From: Onishia taeanensis
GTDB lineage: Bacteria; Pseudomonadota; Gammaproteobacteria; Pseudomonadales; Halomonadaceae
DNA: 64,000 bases
Direction of reading: 5' to 3'
NCBI RefSeq assembly: GCF_003268885.1
Contig: NZ_QLSX01000008.1
Coordinates: 62,001 to 126,000, forward strand
Shown here: positions 9,246-18,136 of the stretch, one piece after another
How the letters are laid out: every line of letters begins with the position of its first letter
How positions within the stretch are numbered: position 1 is the first letter of the stretch
Notes under the pieces: generated by a model
Databases searched by the model: none
What the model saw: only the letters and a program-made list of their open reading frames with translations
What the model was told of the DNA's origin: nothing
Position numbers and translations under genes: made by a program

Positions 9246-10424
9246 ATGCCCTTGAGCGTCTTACTGCTATCGCTGTGCCAGGCACTGCTGATCACTGGCA
9301 ATAGTATGCTCATCCCGGTGTCGCCGCTGATCGGCGCCAGCCTGGCACCGAGTCCCGCCTGGTCAACAGCGCCAGTGGCAACCCAGTGGCTGGGGCTGAT
9401 GTGCGCGACCGTGCCGGCCTCGCTGATCATGGCGCGCCTCGGCCGGCGGCGCGGTTTCATGCTCGGCCACCTGGTGGGGCTGGTCGGCGTCGGCGTGGCC
9501 TGCGAGGCACTGGTCAGCGAGGATTTCTGGCGCTTCATGCTCGCCACCTGGCTGATCGGCATCGGTATTGGCTTCGGCCAGCTGTATCGCTTCGCCGCCA
9601 CCGAAGTGGCCCCGCTGCGGCTCCGTGACCGGGCCATCGGCCTGGTCATGAGCGGCGGTGTCCTGGCCGCCTTCCTAGGCCCCTGGCTTGCCAATACCAG
9701 CCGCGCACTGGGGGAAACGCCCTTTCTGATGAGTTTCCTGGGGCTTGGAGTCCTCTACGTGCTGGCGCTACTGATACTCACCATGGTCCGCCTGCCACCT
9801 CCCGAGACCACCCATGAGCCCGGCACCTCACGCCCCTTGGTTCAGGTACTCCGCCAACCGACCTTTATCGTCGCCGTGCTGGCGGGGATGGTCGGCTATG
9901 GCGTCATGAACGTCGCCATGACCGCCACCCCACTGGCCATGACCGCCGCCGGCCACGACTTCGCCCATATTGCCACCACCATCCAGTGGCACGTGCTGGC
10001 GATGTTCCTGCCGTCTTTTTTCACCGGCCACCTGAGCGCCCGATTCGGGGCGCGCACCATGATCGTGCTGGGTTGCCTGCTGCTCGTGGCCAGTGCCCTA
10101 GTGGCCCAGGTAGCCCAGAGCGTGGGCGGATTCTATACCGGACTGGTGCTGCTGGGCCTGGGCTGGAACTTCACCTTCCTGCCCGCTACCGGCCTGCTCA
10201 CCGAGAGCTACCGCCCGGCCGATAAGGCCCGCACCCAGGCCGCCAACGAATTCCTGATCTTTTCCACCGTCGCCGCCACCGCGCTTATGGCCGGTCCGCT
10301 GGTCAGCGAATTCGGTTGGGCCTACCTGAACACGCTGCTGATCCCACTATCGCTGGTGCCAATCCTGGCGTTGGCCTGGCAGCGACTTGCCAGCCGGGCG
10401 CCGCGCCCGCACATTGGGGGCTGA
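9246..10424 (+). CDS. MFS transporter
   Basis: 392-aa membrane protein with about 12 predicted spans in two halves joined by a cytoplasmic loop around residues 180-200 (PPPETTHEPGTSRP). The loop after span 2 contains ARLGRRRGFMLGHL, the A-motif of the major facilitator superfamily. Substrate unknown; the absence of long insertions fits a small-molecule exporter or importer. The ATG at 9246 opens directly onto a first hydrophobic helix; the upstream in-frame extension from 9120 is polar and proline-rich and unlikely. ycjX starts 25 bp downstream, so read-through into ycjXF is possible. Confidence 0.82.
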   Translation: MPLSVLLLSLCQALLITGNSMLIPVSPLIGASLAPSPAWSTAPVATQWLGLMCATVPASLIMARLGRRRGFMLGHLVGLVGVGVACEALVSEDFWRFMLATWLIGIGIGFGQLYRFAATEVAPLRLRDRAIGLVMSGGVLAAFLGPWLANTSRALGETPFLMSFLGLGVLYVLALLILTMVRLPPPETTHEPGTSRPLVQVLRQPTFIVAVLAGMVGYGVMNVAMTATPLAMTAAGHDFAHIATTIQWHVLAMFLPSFFTGHLSARFGARTMIVLGCLLLVASALVAQVAQSVGGFYTGLVLLGLGWNFTFLPATGLLTESYRPADKARTQAANEFLIFSTVAATALMAGPLVSEFGWAYLNTLLIPLSLVPILALAWQRLASRAPRPHIGG

Positions 10425-10449
10425 ACTCTACGCTGAACGGAACTCCCTC

Positions 10450-11841
10450 ATGCGCCAGCCCCTGGCTCGCGAATTTCATGATCTTCTCGATCGCGGCCGC
10501 GATCGCCAGCTGCGCCTGGCGGTCACCGGCCTGTCTCGTGCCGGCAAGACGGCCTTTTTGACCTCACTGGTCCACCAGCTGCGACACGCTGGGCTCGAGG
10601 CGCGCCTCGACCTGCTGCCTGCCGCCCGTGAGGGCCGCCTGCTCGGGGCCCAGCGGGTTGCCCAGCAGGACCTTGGCGTGCCGCGCTTTCCCTATGACCC
10701 GGCCATGGCGGCACTGGACGCCGACCCGCCGCGCTGGCCCGATCCCACCCGGGGCATCAGCGAGCTCCGCCTGGCGATTCGCTATCGCCCCAAGCGCAGC
10801 GGCCTGCTGGCCCGACGTGCCGCGACCCTGACCCTGGACCTGATCGACTACCCCGGCGAGTGGCTGCTCGACCTGCCGCTGCTGGATCACGACTACCTGA
10901 GCTGGAGCACCTCTCGCCCCCAGCGCGATGACGGCGAGTACGCGGCCCTGTTCGCCGACTGGCGAGCGTCGCTTGCCGATATTGACCCGGCGGCCACCGC
11001 CGATGAGGCGCGCCTTGCCGAGATCGCCGAGGCCTATGCATCCGGCCTGCGCGCCGCCCGCGAAGCCGGCTTTGCCGATCTGCAGCCAGGGCGTTTCCTG
11101 CTGCCGGGAGAGCTTGACGGCGCCCCGGTGCTGCAGTTCTTCCCGCTGCCCGGCCTTGACGAAGACGATCGCGACCGGCTCAAGGCCCTGCCGGCAGACA
11201 GCGTCTATCAGACCCTTGCCCGGCGCTTCGACTACTATCAGCGCCATATCGTCAGGCCCTTCTATCAGGAGCACTTCCGGCGTTTCGATCGTCAGATCGT
11301 ACTGGTCGACGTGCTCGGCGCCCTGAATGCCGGGCCGGATCGCTTCGCCGACCTGTCCCGCGCCCTGGGCACCCTGATGAAGAGCTTCGACTACGGCCGC
11401 CGCAGCCTGCTGTCGCGCCTGTTCACGCCGCGCATCGACCGCCTGGCCATCGCCGCGACCAAGGCCGATCACGTCACCCCAGAGCAGCATCCCCATCTGG
11501 TGAGTCTGCTCGAGGCGCTGCTCGCCGAGCCGCTAAAGGACCTGCGCTTCGCCGATGTGCCGGTCAAGGCCTTCTCGCTGGCGGCGATCCGCACCACCAG
11601 CGCCCATAGCGTCGAACACCAGGGCCGCACAACCCCTGCGCTGCGCGGCACCACCCTGGATAATGAGTCGGTGCTGGTATTTCCCGGCGAGGTGCCGTCC
11701 CGGCTACCCGATGCCGATTTCTGGGCCCGCCAGGGCTTTGACTTCCGCGCCTTCCGCCCGGCCCCGCGGGGCCAGGCGGCGCTGCCCCATATCCGCCTCG
11801 ATGCGACCCTCGACTGGCTGCTCGGAGACAAACTTCAATGA
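10450..11841 (+). CDS. ycjX: YcjX-family P-loop ATPase/GTPase-like stress protein
   Basis: 463-aa protein of the YcjX family (DUF463), known in E. coli as part of the Psp/heat-shock-linked ycjXF pair. The P-loop is GLSRAGKT (residues about 27-34), followed by a DLIDYPGEWLLDLPLL segment and an ATKADHVTPEQH nucleotide-specificity-like stretch; LVDVLGALNAGPDRF is also typical. Cellular role unresolved; a nucleotide-dependent envelope-stress function is inferred from the family. The ATG at 10450 aligns with family N-termini. Its stop overlaps the next start in ATGA, so it is translationally coupled to ycjF. Confidence 0.9.
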   Translation: MRQPLAREFHDLLDRGRDRQLRLAVTGLSRAGKTAFLTSLVHQLRHAGLEARLDLLPAAREGRLLGAQRVAQQDLGVPRFPYDPAMAALDADPPRWPDPTRGISELRLAIRYRPKRSGLLARRAATLTLDLIDYPGEWLLDLPLLDHDYLSWSTSRPQRDDGEYAALFADWRASLADIDPAATADEARLAEIAEAYASGLRAAREAGFADLQPGRFLLPGELDGAPVLQFFPLPGLDEDDRDRLKALPADSVYQTLARRFDYYQRHIVRPFYQEHFRRFDRQIVLVDVLGALNAGPDRFADLSRALGTLMKSFDYGRRSLLSRLFTPRIDRLAIAATKADHVTPEQHPHLVSLLEALLAEPLKDLRFADVPVKAFSLAAIRTTSAHSVEHQGRTTPALRGTTLDNESVLVFPGEVPSRLPDADFWARQGFDFRAFRPAPRGQAALPHIRLDATLDWLLGDKLQ

Positions 11842-12890
11842 ACGACCCTCGCCCCGCACAGCGCTTCTCGGAAGATCCAGCGGTGGAGATCGACCCGGGC
11901 TACCGGGACCCACGCCCCGCACAGGACTTTCCCGAGGCTCAAGCCAGCCGCCCGCTGGACGACGAATCAGCGGCCGAGGCCGACCTGGCCGCGAGCCTCG
12001 CCAGGCCGAGGCGTCGCCGCTGGGGGCTACTGGGCCTGTTAGGCGGCGGTTTGCTGCTCGGCGGCGTGGAGGCCGCACACTCCACCTTCACCGCGGCCCT
12101 TGACGGTGACTGGCTGGCCGGCGCCTGGAGCCTTCTCTTGCTCGCGGGGCTCGGCCTTGCCGGCAAGGCCATCGCCAGGGAACTCTTGCGCCTGCGTCGC
12201 CTGCGTCGCCACGGCGCCCTGCGCGAGCGTCTCGAAGACATCACCGAGGCCACGCCCCAACAGGCCCAGCACCTCGCCGAGAAACTCAGGGACCGGCTCG
12301 ACCTGGAGGCGGACCACCCTCACTGGCAGGGCTATCTCGCCGCCCGTAACGACCATCACGGCGGCGCCGAGCAGCGCGTGCTGCTCGCCCATCACCTGCT
12401 CGCCCCGCGCGATCGTGAGGCCCGCCGGCTGATCGCACGGATGTCAGGCGACACTGCCGTACTGGTCGCAGCAAGCCCGCTGGGACTACTCGACATGGCG
12501 CTGGTAGCCTGGCGCAATCTGGCCATGATCGACCGCCTCGCCAGGCTCTATGGGCTGGAACTTGGCTACGCCAGCCGCCTCAAGCTGTTCCGCCAGGTGC
12601 TCTACAACGTCGCCTTCGCCGGCACTAGCGAGCTTGCCAGCGACATCGGCATGGAATGGCTGTCGATGGATCTCGCCGGACGGCTCTCGACCCGCGCCGC
12701 CCAGGGGCTCGGGGTCGGCCTGATGAGCGCACGCCTTGGGCTCAAGGCGCTGGGGCTGTCCCGGCCGCTGCCCTTCGAAGCCGGCGAGGCGCCACGACTC
12801 GTGGAGCTTCGCCGTGAGCTTTGGCAGCGCCTGTCACGGCTCGACGACGCCTCCAGCAAGGAAAGGGCAAAACCGCGCGGCGACGCCTGA
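11838..12890 (+). CDS. ycjF: YcjF-family membrane protein (DUF697)
   Basis: 350-aa inner-membrane protein of the YcjF/TIGR01620 family. It has a polar, acidic N-terminus of about 60 residues, two hydrophobic hairpins near residues 60-80 and 90-110, and a C-terminal DUF697-like region containing SPLGLLDMALVAWRNLAMIDRLARLYG and a final GLGVGLMSARLGLKALGL. It partners YcjX: the two genes overlap by four bases (ATGA). Proposed to act with YcjX in envelope or phage-shock stress; mechanism unknown. Confidence 0.88.
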   Translation: MNDPRPAQRFSEDPAVEIDPGYRDPRPAQDFPEAQASRPLDDESAAEADLAASLARPRRRRWGLLGLLGGGLLLGGVEAAHSTFTAALDGDWLAGAWSLLLLAGLGLAGKAIARELLRLRRLRRHGALRERLEDITEATPQQAQHLAEKLRDRLDLEADHPHWQGYLAARNDHHGGAEQRVLLAHHLLAPRDREARRLIARMSGDTAVLVAASPLGLLDMALVAWRNLAMIDRLARLYGLELGYASRLKLFRQVLYNVAFAGTSELASDIGMEWLSMDLAGRLSTRAAQGLGVGLMSARLGLKALGLSRPLPFEAGEAPRLVELRRELWQRLSRLDDASSKERAKPRGDA

Positions 12891-12908
12891 CAGCCAATCC
12901 CGTGGGGA

Positions 12909-12949
12909 TTGATCAGGATCAAGTCAGCAAGGGGCGTCTAGACTAGGAT
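12909..12949 (+). promoter_or_regulatory. FNR/Anr box and -10 of the usp gene
   Basis: TTGATCAGGATCAA at 12909-12922 matches the FNR/Anr consensus TTGAT-N4-ATCAA without mismatch. A -10-like TAGGAT at 12944-12949 would put the transcription start near 12956, placing the box centre about 41 bp upstream. That is the class II activation position for FNR-type regulators. Confidence 0.75.
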
Positions 12950-12978
12950 GAAGGCATACTCATCAAGGAGGTGATGCC

Positions 12979-13419
12979 ATGTTCAAGTCGGTCATGGTGC
13001 CCGTCGACGGTTCCGAACATGCCCGCAAGGCTCTCGAAGTCGCCTGTCAGCTGATCAAGGACAGCGACACCACCCTGCATATCCTGCATATCCCCGAGGC
13101 GCTGGCCCATGAGACCACGCTGATCTGGGGAGTCGGCGCTGTGACGCTGGAGACGACCTCGAGCCAACTCGAGAAATACGGCCGCGAATTGATAGACCGG
13201 GCCTCCCGCGAAGCCAGCGCGCTGGGCGCCGAGCATATCGATACGACCCTTGCCCAGGGCGAGCCCAGCCGCACCATCCTCGAGCAGGCCAAACGACTCG
13301 GCGTCGATGCCATCATCATGGGCAGCCGGGGGCTCGGCGACTTCTCGAGCCTGGTAGTCGGCGGCGTCTCGCATAAGGTCAGCCACTCCGCCAAATGCAC
13401 CGTCATCACCGTGCACTAG
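12979..13419 (+). CDS. universal stress protein (UspA family)
   Basis: 146-aa single-domain Usp with the ATP-binding signature GSRGLGDFSSLVVGGVSHKV near the C-terminus (Gly-x2-Gly-x9-Gly-Ser-type loop) and VPVDGSEHARKAL at the N-terminus. It is therefore probably the nucleotide-binding kind, acting in the cytosol under stress. The ribosome site AAGGAGGTGAT is nearly the full anti-16S complement. The perfect FNR/Anr box 57 bp upstream suggests induction under oxygen limitation, as known for Anr-controlled Usps of Pseudomonas. It is closed by a strong terminator. Confidence 0.92.
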   Translation: MFKSVMVPVDGSEHARKALEVACQLIKDSDTTLHILHIPEALAHETTLIWGVGAVTLETTSSQLEKYGRELIDRASREASALGAEHIDTTLAQGEPSRTILEQAKRLGVDAIIMGSRGLGDFSSLVVGGVSHKVSHSAKCTVITVH

Positions 13420-13445
13420 TCAGGCGTTACTCTTCGCATCAAAGC

Positions 13446-13480
13446 AACGGCCCCCGCCGAATGACGGGGGCCGTTTCGTT
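13446..13480 (+). terminator. terminator after usp gene
   Basis: Ten-base-pair stem ACGGCCCCCG / CGGGGGCCGT with a loop of about eight bases, followed by TTCGTTT. Confidence 0.82.
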
Positions 13481-13555
13481 TGAGCACGCTGGCATCTATC
13501 CGGCACATCACGCCAGGCTTGATGGCAGACACAGCAGCAGGAGCAATAACAGACG

Positions 13556-14677
13556 CTAGGCCAGCCGGCTTTCACTTTGTGGATCAAAGAGCACCGCGCG
13601 GCTCATGTCGATACGCAGCGCCAGTCGCTCGCCGGCCGCCACCGGGCACTTGGGCCCCACTCGCGCCGTCACCTCGCTATCCCCCAGCGGCAGGCGCAGC
13701 AGAATATCCGCGCCAGTGGGCTCGACGACGGTGACACGCGCCTCGAGCAGCGTGCCCTCCTGCTGGCCTTCGAGCCGCGCGTCCTGCTCGCTGAAATGCT
13801 CCGGGCGCAGCCCCAGCACCACCGGCCGCCCGAGCTGGTCGGCAAGCTCGGCGGTGATCCGGTCTACAGGCCAGGGCAGCACCAGTTCTTGCTCTTCGGG
13901 GGTAGTAATACGCAGCCGATAGTCGCCCACCTGGCCCTCAAGGGTCGCCGTGATGAAGTTCATCGACGGCGAGCCCATGAAGCCCGCCACGAACATGTCG
14001 GCGGGGTCGTTGTAGACCTCGTCCGGCGAGCCCAGCTGCAGGATATGGCCGTCGCGCATCACCGCGATGCTGTCGGCAAGGGTCATGGCCTCGATCTGGT
14101 CGTGGGTCACGTAGACGATGGTGGTGCCAAGGCGCTGATGCAGCTTCTTTATTTCGGTGCGCATCTCGACGCGCAGCTTGGCGTCGAGGTTGGAAAGCGG
14201 CTCGTCGAACAGATAGATCTGCGGCTCCCGGGCCAGCGCTCGGCCCATCGCCACCCGCTGGCGCTGACCGCCGGAGAGCTGAGCCGGCTTGCGCTCGAGC
14301 AGGTGGGTGATCTGCAACAGATCCGCGACCCGCTCCACGGCCTCTTCGCGTTCGGCCTTGGGCACCTTGCGCATTTCCAGGCCGAAGGCGATGTTCTGGC
14401 GCACCGTCATGCTCGGATAGAGCGCATAGGACTGGAAGACCATGGCGATATCGCGCTCGGCCGGCGTGCGCCAGGTGATGTCGTCGCCGCCGATCAGAAT
14501 CTGGCCGTCGGTAACCGGCTCGAGGCCGGCGATGGCGTTCATCAACGTCGACTTGCCACAGCCCGACGGCCCGACCAGGATCAGGAACTCGCCGGAATCG
14601 ATGGCCAGGCTGACGTCCTTGAGTACCCGGGTACTGCCGAAATCCTTGCGGACCTCGCGAATTTCCAAAGCTGACAT
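13556..14677 (-). CDS. gtsD: glucose/sugar ABC transporter ATPase (MalK/UgpC type)
   Basis: 373-aa ATPase of the CUT1 sugar ABC class. Walker A is GPSGCGKST, the Q-loop lies in MVFQSYALYP, the signature is LSGGQRQRVAMGRAL, Walker B is IYLFDEPLSNLDAK and the H-loop is VTHDQ. A C-terminal OB-fold (TOBE) follows from about residue 240 with LGLRPEHF. It energises the two permeases encoded immediately upstream on the same strand. The ATG at 14677 is preceded by GAGGT; the longer frame to 14821 overlaps the permease gene and lacks family similarity. The E. coli-style name would be malK or ugpC; gtsD is used for its operon position. Confidence 0.9.
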   Translation of the reverse strand: MSALEIREVRKDFGSTRVLKDVSLAIDSGEFLILVGPSGCGKSTLMNAIAGLEPVTDGQILIGGDDITWRTPAERDIAMVFQSYALYPSMTVRQNIAFGLEMRKVPKAEREEAVERVADLLQITHLLERKPAQLSGGQRQRVAMGRALAREPQIYLFDEPLSNLDAKLRVEMRTEIKKLHQRLGTTIVYVTHDQIEAMTLADSIAVMRDGHILQLGSPDEVYNDPADMFVAGFMGSPSMNFITATLEGQVGDYRLRITTPEEQELVLPWPVDRITAELADQLGRPVVLGLRPEHFSEQDARLEGQQEGTLLEARVTVVEPTGADILLRLPLGDSEVTARVGPKCPVAAGERLALRIDMSRAVLFDPQSESRLA

Positions 14678-14735
14678 GATGATTACCTCGTTATTGTTCG
14701 CGTCGTGATGGCTAGAGCTCGCCGTTCGCTCGCCA

Positions 14736-15614
14736 TCAGCCCTTGACCGAGCCCGCAGTGAGACCCCGCACGAAATACTTGCCGGCCAGCACATAGACCA
14801 CCAGCGTCGGCAGCGCGGCAATCATCGCCGCAGCCATGTTGACGTTGTATTCCTTCACCCCGGTGGAGGTGTTGACCAGGTTGTTCAGCGCCACCGTGAC
14901 CGGCTGGGTGTCGTACGCCGAGAAGGCCACGCCGAACAGGAAATCGTTCCAGATCTGGGTGAACTGCCAGATCACCGAGACCACGATGATCGGCGCCGAA
15001 ACCGGCAACAGAATCCGCCAGAAGATGCGAAAGAAGCCGGCGCCGTCGAGCTTGGCCGCCGAGACCAGCTCGCTGGGTACTGCGACGTAGAAGTTGCGGA
15101 AAAACAGCGTGGTGAAGGCGATGCCAAACACCACATGCACCAGCACCAGACCCGCCCGGGAGCTCGAGAGCCCCAGCCAACCGAGCGTCTGCGCCATCGG
15201 CAGCAGCACTACCTGGAAGGGAATGAAGCAGCCGAACAGCATCAGCGCGAACACCAGCTCCGAGCCACGAAAGCGCCACTTGGTCAGGGCATAGCCGTTC
15301 AGGGCGCCCACCACGGTGGAGATGGCGACGGCCGGGATCACGATGGCAAAGGAGTTCCAAAAGTAGCCGCCGACCCCTTCGCAGCGCATGCCGGTACAGG
15401 CCTCGCCCCAGGCAGTGATCCAGGGCGCCAGGGTCGGGTGCTCGGGCAGCGCCAGCAAAGTACCGGCACCGATCTCGTCGAGCGGCTTGATCGAGGTCAG
15501 CAGCATGATCAGAAGCGGCAGCAGGTAGAACAGCGCCATGATGATCAGCACGGCGTAGAGCGCCGCCCGGGCCAGCCGCGCGCCCGGGGTGCGCCGGCGA
15601 ATCACGTTATCCAT
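14736..15614 (-). CDS. gtsC: sugar ABC transporter permease (MalG type)
   Basis: 292-aa inner-membrane permease with six spans. The cytoplasmic EAA loop that docks on the ATPase is SAAKLDGAGFFRIFWRILLP, with the usual Gly seven residues after the alanine. A periplasmic insert after span 1 (about residues 60-90) holds CTGMRCEGVGG, a cysteine-containing loop seen in some glucose-type permeases. It overlaps the upstream permease gene by 8 bp, indicating translational coupling, and is followed after about 60 bp by the ATPase gene. Confidence 0.9.
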   Translation of the reverse strand: MDNVIRRRTPGARLARAALYAVLIIMALFYLLPLLIMLLTSIKPLDEIGAGTLLALPEHPTLAPWITAWGEACTGMRCEGVGGYFWNSFAIVIPAVAISTVVGALNGYALTKWRFRGSELVFALMLFGCFIPFQVVLLPMAQTLGWLGLSSSRAGLVLVHVVFGIAFTTLFFRNFYVAVPSELVSAAKLDGAGFFRIFWRILLPVSAPIIVVSVIWQFTQIWNDFLFGVAFSAYDTQPVTVALNNLVNTSTGVKEYNVNMAAAMIAALPTLVVYVLAGKYFVRGLTAGSVKG

Positions 15615-16536
15615 GACGACGGCTCCGCAGTTCGGAATACAGGTAGGGAATCAGGATCGCCAGCACTCCGCCCAGCATCAGCATGGCGCTGGCCGAGCCA
15701 AGCCCGATCTGGGCGCGAGTGAAGGCATGGGTGTACATGAAGGTGGCCGGCAAGTCCGTGGCATAGCCGGGGCCGCCGCCGGTCAGCGCCACCACCAGAT
15801 CGAAGCTCTTGATGGCAATATGCGAGAGGATCATCACCGCGCTGAACACCACCGGCCGCAGGCAGGGCATCACCACCCGGGCATAGATGCGCGGCAGACT
15901 CGCACCGTCGAGCTGGGCGGCCTTGATGATGCTGTCGTCGATGCCGCGCAGCCCGGCCAGGAACAGTGCCATGACGAAGCCCGAGGCCTGCCAGACGGCG
16001 GCGATCACCAGGGTGTAGACCGCCATGTCCGGGTCCACCAACCAGTCGAAGGTGAAGCCCTCGAAGCCCCAGCCGCGCACCATGGCCTGCAGGCCGAGGC
16101 TCGGGTTGAGCAGCCACTTCCAGACCACGCCGGTGACGATGAACGACAGCGCCATGGGGTAGAGATAGATCGTGCGCAGGCTGCCTTCCTGGCGAATGCG
16201 CTGATCGAGAAGGATCGCAAGCCCTGCACCCAGCACCAGGCAGATGCCGACGAAGAGGCCGCCGAACACCACCAGGTTGGTGGCAGCCACCCACCAGCGA
16301 TCGTTGGCCATCAGCTGCGCGTACTGGGCGAAGCCGACGAAGTCGTAGCTCGGCAGCATGCGCGAGTTGGTCAGCGATAGCACGAAGGTCCAGATCATGA
16401 AGCCGTAGACGAAGAACAGCGACACGGCGATCGAAGGCGCCAGCACCAGGCGCGGCAGCCAGTCGGTCAGACAACCAAGCGCCGAGCGCTTGGCGGGCCC
16501 GCGGGCGGCGGGCGCCGAAGAAAGAGAAGTCGACAT
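15607..16536 (-). CDS. gtsB: sugar ABC transporter permease (MalF type)
   Basis: 309-aa inner-membrane permease with about six spans and a short cytoplasmic N-terminus. The EAA loop is IIKAAQLDGASLPRIYARVV. It forms the membrane pore with the adjacent permease. It lies 92 bp downstream of the binding-protein gene and overlaps the next permease gene. Confidence 0.9.
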   Translation of the reverse strand: MSTSLSSAPAARGPAKRSALGCLTDWLPRLVLAPSIAVSLFFVYGFMIWTFVLSLTNSRMLPSYDFVGFAQYAQLMANDRWWVAATNLVVFGGLFVGICLVLGAGLAILLDQRIRQEGSLRTIYLYPMALSFIVTGVVWKWLLNPSLGLQAMVRGWGFEGFTFDWLVDPDMAVYTLVIAAVWQASGFVMALFLAGLRGIDDSIIKAAQLDGASLPRIYARVVMPCLRPVVFSAVMILSHIAIKSFDLVVALTGGGPGYATDLPATFMYTHAFTRAQIGLGSASAMLMLGGVLAILIPYLYSELRSRRHG

Positions 16537-16628
16537 GAGTACGTCCTCGAGGCGATGGCCTCGTCAACCAAAAGACGGGAGGGGCAGGCCGCGAGCCTTG
16601 CTTGGGCTCGCGGCCTGCGGCGAGGAGC

Positions 16629-17900
16629 CTAGAGCAGCGAGCTGCCGGCGTTCGCCAGCCGCTCGGCGGCGGCCTCGGGACTCATGTCCGGGTCGTTGAA
16701 GAAGTTGGTGACCACATCGAAGATGGCACCCTGCACCGAGGCGCGCACCGCCATGCCGTGGGCCATGCTGGGTACCAGGCCACCGTTCTCGGACGTCGCC
16801 TTGAAGTCGGCCATGGATCGCTTGGCGCAGGCGTCGAAGGCGCTCATGTCGAGATCGGCGCGGGCCGGGATCGAGCCTTTGGCCAGGTTAAAGGCCTCCT
16901 GGAAGGTCGGCTCCAGTACCAGCCGGGCCAGGTCATCCTGGGCCGCCTGGGCCTCTTCATCGCTTGCCTTGAACATCGCCAGGCTATCGATGTTGAAGGT
17001 GAAGGCGGACTCGGTGCCCGGGGCCGGCACACACACATAGTCCTCGCCCGGCGTCAGGCCAGCGGCGGTGAACTCGCCCTTGGCCCAGTCGCCCATCAGC
17101 TGCATGGCGGCCTGGCCGCCAATCACCATCGAGGTGGCGATGTTCCAGTCACGCCCCGACATGCCATCATCCATCAGCGTACGCATGCGCTTGAAGGTGG
17201 TCAGGGCGTCGATCATGGTCGGGCTGTTGAGCGCCTCGGGGTCGAGCTCGACCAACGCGCGACGATAGAACTCGGGGCCGGCCTCGGCAAGGACCACCGT
17301 CTCGAACACCGTGGCGTCCTGCCAGGGCTGGCCACCGTGGGCCAGCGGGATGACGCCCACGTCGCGCAGCTCGTCGGCGATCTCGAACATCTCATCGATG
17401 CTCGTCGGCACCTCGACGCCGGCCTCACTGAGCACCTCGGGATTGGCCCACAGCCAGTTGACCCGGTGCACGTTGACCGGCACCGCCACGTAGTGGCCAT
17501 CGTGGCGCATGATGTCGGCGACCACTTCAGGCAGCAGGCTGTCCCAGTTCTCGGCCTTGGCCACGTCATCGAGATTGCCGAGCAGACCAAGCTCGCCCCA
17601 TTCCTGAATCTCCGGGCCCTTGATCTGCGCCGCCGACGGCGGATTGCCGGACATGGCGCGAGACTTGAGCACCGTCATGGCGGTCTCGCCGCCACCGCCG
17701 GCCACCGCAAAGTCCTTCCAGGTGTGGCCCTCGGCTTCCATCAGTTCCTTCAATACGTTGGCGGCGCGGGCCTCGCCACCGGAGGTCCACCAGTGCAGCA
17801 CCTCGACCTCGCCGGCCTGCACCGGGGCCGACGCCACGGCGCCGGTGACGGCGAGGCCGAGCAAGGTTTTCTTGAGCGGGAATCGCAGCAATGAGCGCAT
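16629..17900 (-). CDS. gtsA: glucose/mannose-type ABC substrate-binding protein
   Basis: 423-aa periplasmic solute-binding protein of the CUT1 class. A Sec signal peptide ends around VASAPVQA, and the mature protein opens [17 protein letters not shown], which closely resembles the Pseudomonas glucose-binding protein. Glycine-rich [20 protein letters not shown] and [12 protein letters not shown] also fit that group. The ATG at 17900 is chosen because GGAG lies nine bases upstream; an ATG at 17915 has no ribosome site. First gene of the gtsABCD transport unit and directly downstream of the two-component genes. Glucose is the likely substrate by family; mannose or related hexoses are possible. 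Confidence 0.88.
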   Translation of the reverse strand: MRSLLRFPLKKTLLGLAVTGAVASAPVQAGEVEVLHWWTSGGEARAANVLKELMEAEGHTWKDFAVAGGGGETAMTVLKSRAMSGNPPSAAQIKGPEIQEWGELGLLGNLDDVAKAENWDSLLPEVVADIMRHDGHYVAVPVNVHRVNWLWANPEVLSEAGVEVPTSIDEMFEIADELRDVGVIPLAHGGQPWQDATVFETVVLAEAGPEFYRRALVELDPEALNSPTMIDALTTFKRMRTLMDDGMSGRDWNIATSMVIGGQAAMQLMGDWAKGEFTAAGLTPGEDYVCVPAPGTESAFTFNIDSLAMFKASDEEAQAAQDDLARLVLEPTFQEAFNLAKGSIPARADLDMSAFDACAKRSMADFKATSENGGLVPSMAHGMAVRASVQGAIFDVVTNFFNDPDMSPEAAAERLANAGSSLL

Positions 17901-17915
17901 GGGGCGTGTCTCCAT

Positions 17916-18136
17916 CGATTGTTATTGATTGTCGTGAGCCGATTCACTCGCGGCTGATGACACGCTACCCCATTCGAAGGCACGGGAGGGGTTACCTAGT
18001 GCTGGATAGTGTTGCGGGTTTCTTACAGGACTGAAATATATAACTCATTGATTAAACTAATGTTTATAGGCCAAAGGTCTATGCAACCAAGGTCGCGTCC
18101 CGCTCTGGCTCGAGGGTCTGTCAGGCCCGTCGGGCG
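17916..18136 (-). promoter_or_regulatory. gtrS-gtsA intergenic region, putative gts promoter
   Basis: About 220 bp with an AT-rich core around 18035-18070, contrasting with GC-rich flanks, consistent with a regulated promoter for gtsABCD. No -35/-10 pair or operator could be assigned with confidence. Confidence 0.45.
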
